NCBI GenBank assembly: GCA_037968835.1
Contig: JBBKWG010000254.1
Location: 1 to 6,875 of the forward strand
Length of the DNA stretch: 6,875 nt
DNA from: JBBKWG01 sp037968835
GTDB lineage: Bacteria > Pseudomonadota > Alphaproteobacteria > Rhodobacterales > Rhodobacteraceae
Direction: 5' to 3'
Shown here: in pieces, positions 4,845-6,875 of the stretch
Position numbering within the stretch: position 1 is the first letter of the stretch
Layout: the number at the start of each line of letters is the position of its first letter
The notes under the pieces: model-generated
The model's database searches: none
The model's input: only the letters and a program-made list of their open reading frames with translations
What the model was told of the DNA's origin: nothing
Translations under genes and position numbers: made by a program

Positions 4845-6724
4845 GCAACAAGAACGACAATCCCGCCGACCCGTTCAAGAAGGCGCTGGCAGAGACAACC
4901 AAGGTTCTTGCCAACGCCCCAGATATGGAAGTCAGCTTCTCGGTTGATCCGCCGGGCATGACCAGCGACAGCGTTCGCCTGCCCCAGATCACGCGCAGAA
5001 TGACCCGCGAGGAGGTCATGCTGGCGCGCGGAACGGCCGATAGTTTTGCCCTGCGTCGCAAGTACCGCAACGATGCGACATTCAACCGGTATTCGCCGCA
5101 AGGGCAGATGGCCCGCGACATCTATGAATCGATGGAGAACGCCCGGTGCGAGGCTGTTGGCGCGCGCGATATGCCGGGAACCGCAGGGAACATCGACGCG
5201 AAGATCGCGAATGATGCGCACCGCCGGGGCTATGCACAGATACGAGAGGCATCCGAAGCGCCGTTGGCTGTTGCCGCCGGCTACCTTGTCCGCAAACTTG
5301 CCACGGGTCGCACACTCCCCGAGGGCGCGAACAACGTGATGGAGCTTTGGCGCGGCTATATTGAGGATCAGGCCGGCGGGACGCTGGAAGGGCTGAAAGG
5401 CGTCATGTCGGATCAGGTTGCTTTCGCAAGATTTGCCCGGCAAGTGATCACGGATCTCGGATATGGCGATCAGATCGGCGACGATCCCGATCAGGACGAT
5501 CCCGACGCCAGCGACGACGCCAGCGAAAGCCCGGACGAGCAGGAAAATCCTGATAGCCAGGGAAATGACGAAAGCGAAAGCGAAGATGCATCGGATGCAA
5601 GCCCCGAGCAATCGCAGGACGCCCAGGACGATGCCAGCCAAGCTCAGGTTTCGATGGATGACATGGCCGATTCCGAAATGGGCGACGAGGCCGAACTTCC
5701 CGATGGCGACGCCGAAATGGAACCGCCGCCACCGCATTCGACCAGTGATGCAGACCCTAATTACAAAGTCTATTCAACAGAGTATGACGAGGAAGTGCGG
5801 GCCGAGAACCTTGCCGAGCCCGCCGAACTTGAACGGCTTCGCGCTTACCTCGATCAACAACTCGATCCGCTCAAAGGTGCGGTAAGCCGACTTGCCAACA
5901 AACTGCAACGTCGGCTTCAGGCACAGCAGAACCGAAGTTGGCAGTTTGACCTCGACGAAGGCATTCTCGACGCCGCGCGCCTCGCCCGCATCATCGCCAA
6001 CCCGACGGTGCCGCTTGCCTACAAACAGGAAAAGGAAACCGATTTCCGCGACACGGTCGTCACGCTTCTTCTGGATAATTCCGGGTCGATGCGCGGAAGG
6101 CCAATTTCTATTGCGGCGATCTGCGCGGATATTCTCGCCCGCACCTTGGAGCGCTGCAACGTCAAGGTTGAGATCCTCGGATTCACGACGCGGGCCTGGA
6201 AGGGCGGGCAAGCGCGCGAGGCATGGCTTCAGGCTGGTCGTCCACAAGTTCCAGGACGGCTGAACGATCTGCGCCACATCATCTACAAAAGCGCGGATTC
6301 GCCGTGGCGACGGGCGCGGGCCAATCTTGGGCTGATGATGAAAGAGGGCCTGCTGAAAGAAAACATTGACGGCGAGGCGCTGGAGTGGGCGCATCGCCGC
6401 ATTGCGGGTCGCTACGAGGCGCGCAAGATCCTGTTGGTTATTTCCGACGGCGCCCCAGTGGACGATTCAACGCTTTCGGTCAATCCCGCGAACTTCCTCG
6501 AACGGCATCTGCGCGACGTGATCGCCATGATTGAAAAACGCAAGGCGGTCGAATTGATCGCGATCGGCATCGGGCACGACGTGACCCGGTATTACGAGCA
6601 TGCCGTCACGATTACGGATGTTGACCAGCTTGCCGGTGCCATCACCGAGCAACTCGCCGCGTTGTTCGATGCCGACCCTCGCGCAAGGGCCCGCGCGCGT
6701 AAGAAGAAGATGCGGTCCTTCTGA
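4841..6724 (+). CDS. cobT: Cobaltochelatase subunit CobT (VWA domain)
   Basis: CobT is the VWA-domain partner of CobS in the aerobic cobaltochelatase and is thought to couple the CobS ATPase ring to CobN. The 627 residues divide into an N-terminal helical domain (about 1-205), a strongly acidic low-complexity linker (about 208-300, rich in Asp, Glu, Ser and Gln), a connecting region (305-400) with a predicted helical stretch, and a C-terminal VWA domain (about 403-610). The MIDAS metal site is intact: DNSGS at 412-416, FTT at 448-450 and SDG at 535-537. The tail is basic (RARARARKKK). ATG 4841 is preceded by AGGA (4828-4831) with 9-nt spacing. The gene follows cobS by 91 bp, and its stop overlaps the next start by one base, so all are probably cotranscribed. 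Length and architecture are normal for the family. Confidence 0.97.
   Translation: MSNKNDNPADPFKKALAETTKVLANAPDMEVSFSVDPPGMTSDSVRLPQITRRMTREEVMLARGTADSFALRRKYRNDATFNRYSPQGQMARDIYESMENARCEAVGARDMPGTAGNIDAKIANDAHRRGYAQIREASEAPLAVAAGYLVRKLATGRTLPEGANNVMELWRGYIEDQAGGTLEGLKGVMSDQVAFARFARQVITDLGYGDQIGDDPDQDDPDASDDASESPDEQENPDSQGNDESESEDASDASPEQSQDAQDDASQAQVSMDDMADSEMGDEAELPDGDAEMEPPPPHSTSDADPNYKVYSTEYDEEVRAENLAEPAELERLRAYLDQQLDPLKGAVSRLANKLQRRLQAQQNRSWQFDLDEGILDAARLARIIANPTVPLAYKQEKETDFRDTVVTLLLDNSGSMRGRPISIAAICADILARTLERCNVKVEILGFTTRAWKGGQAREAWLQAGRPQVPGRLNDLRHIIYKSADSPWRRARANLGLMMKEGLLKENIDGEALEWAHRRIAGRYEARKILLVISDGAPVDDSTLSVNPANFLERHLRDVIAMIEKRKAVELIAIGIGHDVTRYYEHAVTITDVDQLAGAITEQLAALFDADPRARARARKKKMRSF
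5480..5526 (+). repeat. Short tandem repeats inside the CobT acidic linker
   Basis: GACGATCCCGA occurs at 5480-5490 and again at 5495-5505 (15-bp period), followed by GACGCCAGCGA at 5504-5514 and 5516-5526 (12-bp period). Both periods are multiples of three, so copy-number change would keep the cobT frame and only lengthen or shorten the Asp/Ser-rich linker. They look like replication-slippage products tolerated in a disordered region. Confidence 0.6.
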
Positions 6725-6875
6725 TGTTCCAGTCGTTCGAGGCAACGTCCTCGCCCGATCAGGGTCCGCCGCGCCTGAAAGCGTTGCGCGAAGTCATGGC
6801 GAAACGTGGTATCGATGCCTTTCTCGTTCCCCGTGCGGATGCGCATCAAGGCGAATACGTCGCCCCCGGCGACGA
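6724..6875 (+). CDS. Aminopeptidase P family (Xaa-Pro peptidase) protein, N-terminal fragment
   Basis: The first 50 codons of a gene cut by the window end. It begins MFQSFEATSSPDQGPPRL and continues with LREVMAKRGIDAFLVPRADAHQ then GEYVAP. This is the start of the creatinase-type N-terminal domain that precedes the M24 metallopeptidase domain in Xaa-Pro aminopeptidases, which remove an N-terminal residue preceding proline. The metal-binding catalytic part lies outside the window and cannot be checked. The ATG at 6724 overlaps the cobT stop (TGATG), and only a weak AAGAAGAAG purine tract precedes it, so its translation is probably coupled to cobT. There is no signal peptide in the visible part. 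I recall the cobT-peptidase order in other Rhodobacterales; a functional link to cobalamin synthesis is not evident. Confidence 0.88.
   Translation, partial: MFQSFEATSSPDQGPPRLKALREVMAKRGIDAFLVPRADAHQGEYVAPGD

Noticed and set aside
3868..5121. 417-codon open frame on the minus strand across cobS and the start of cobT
   Set aside because: It is antisense to two clear genes, runs across the intergenic gap, and gives no family-like sequence. Long antisense frames are expected in GC-rich genes.
4826..5737. 303-codon open frame on the minus strand opposite cobT
   Set aside because: Its hydrophobic stretches (Ile, Val, Leu, Ala) are the reverse reading of the Asp/Glu/Ser codons of the CobT acidic linker, so it is a composition artefact, not a membrane protein.
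5774..6394. 206-codon minus-strand frame opposite the CobT VWA domain
   Set aside because: It is a shadow of a well-supported gene and shows no recognisable domain.

Overview
The window reads as ordinary, high-GC chromosomal DNA of an alphaproteobacterium, most likely a member of the Rhodobacterales. The reasons are the style of the GatB sequence (its N-terminus and its lineage-typical internal insertion), the DUF4177 protein, the aerobic-type CobS/CobT cobaltochelatase subunits followed by an aminopeptidase P gene, and the BolA / J-domain protein / CobST neighbourhood. These matches rest on remembered family sequences; no search was run. I see no mobile element, CRISPR array, rRNA or tRNA.

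Layout. (1) Bases 55-1566, + strand: gatB, subunit B of the Asp/Glu-tRNA amidotransferase. (2) Bases 1629-1961, +: a small DUF4177 protein. (3) Bases 1972-2229, -: a BolA-family protein, convergent with the DUF4177 gene. (4) Bases 2307-2933, +: a J-domain protein, divergent from bolA across a 77-bp shared control region. (5) Bases 2945-3418, -: a Tat-exported methionine-R-sulfoxide reductase (MsrB), convergent with the J-domain gene; the two stop codons lie in opposite arms of one small hairpin. (6) Bases 3419-3762: a 344-bp gene-free region holding a candidate msrB promoter with a 10-bp palindrome, a strong 34-bp hairpin and an operator-like palindrome just upstream of cobS. (7) Bases 3763-4749, +: cobS, then a 91-bp gap bridged by a 32-codon reading frame, then cobT (4841-6724). 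(8) Bases 6724-6875, +: the start of an aminopeptidase P family gene, cut by the window end.

How the genes work together. CobS (AAA+ ATPase) and CobT (VWA protein) assemble with CobN, which is not in the window, to insert cobalt into hydrogenobyrinic acid a,c-diamide in aerobic cobalamin synthesis. cobS, cobT and the peptidase gene look like one transcription unit: cobT and the peptidase gene overlap by one base. BolA (iron-sulfur or redox-linked), the J-domain protein (a probable Hsp70 partner) and MsrB (repair of oxidised methionine in exported proteins) suggest a stress and protein-quality theme, but that link is inference from proximity. No clearly new system is visible. The items most worth a second look are the double-ATGA small ORF between cobS and cobT, the Cys/His cluster in the J-domain protein, and the unexplained structured DNA between msrB and cobS.
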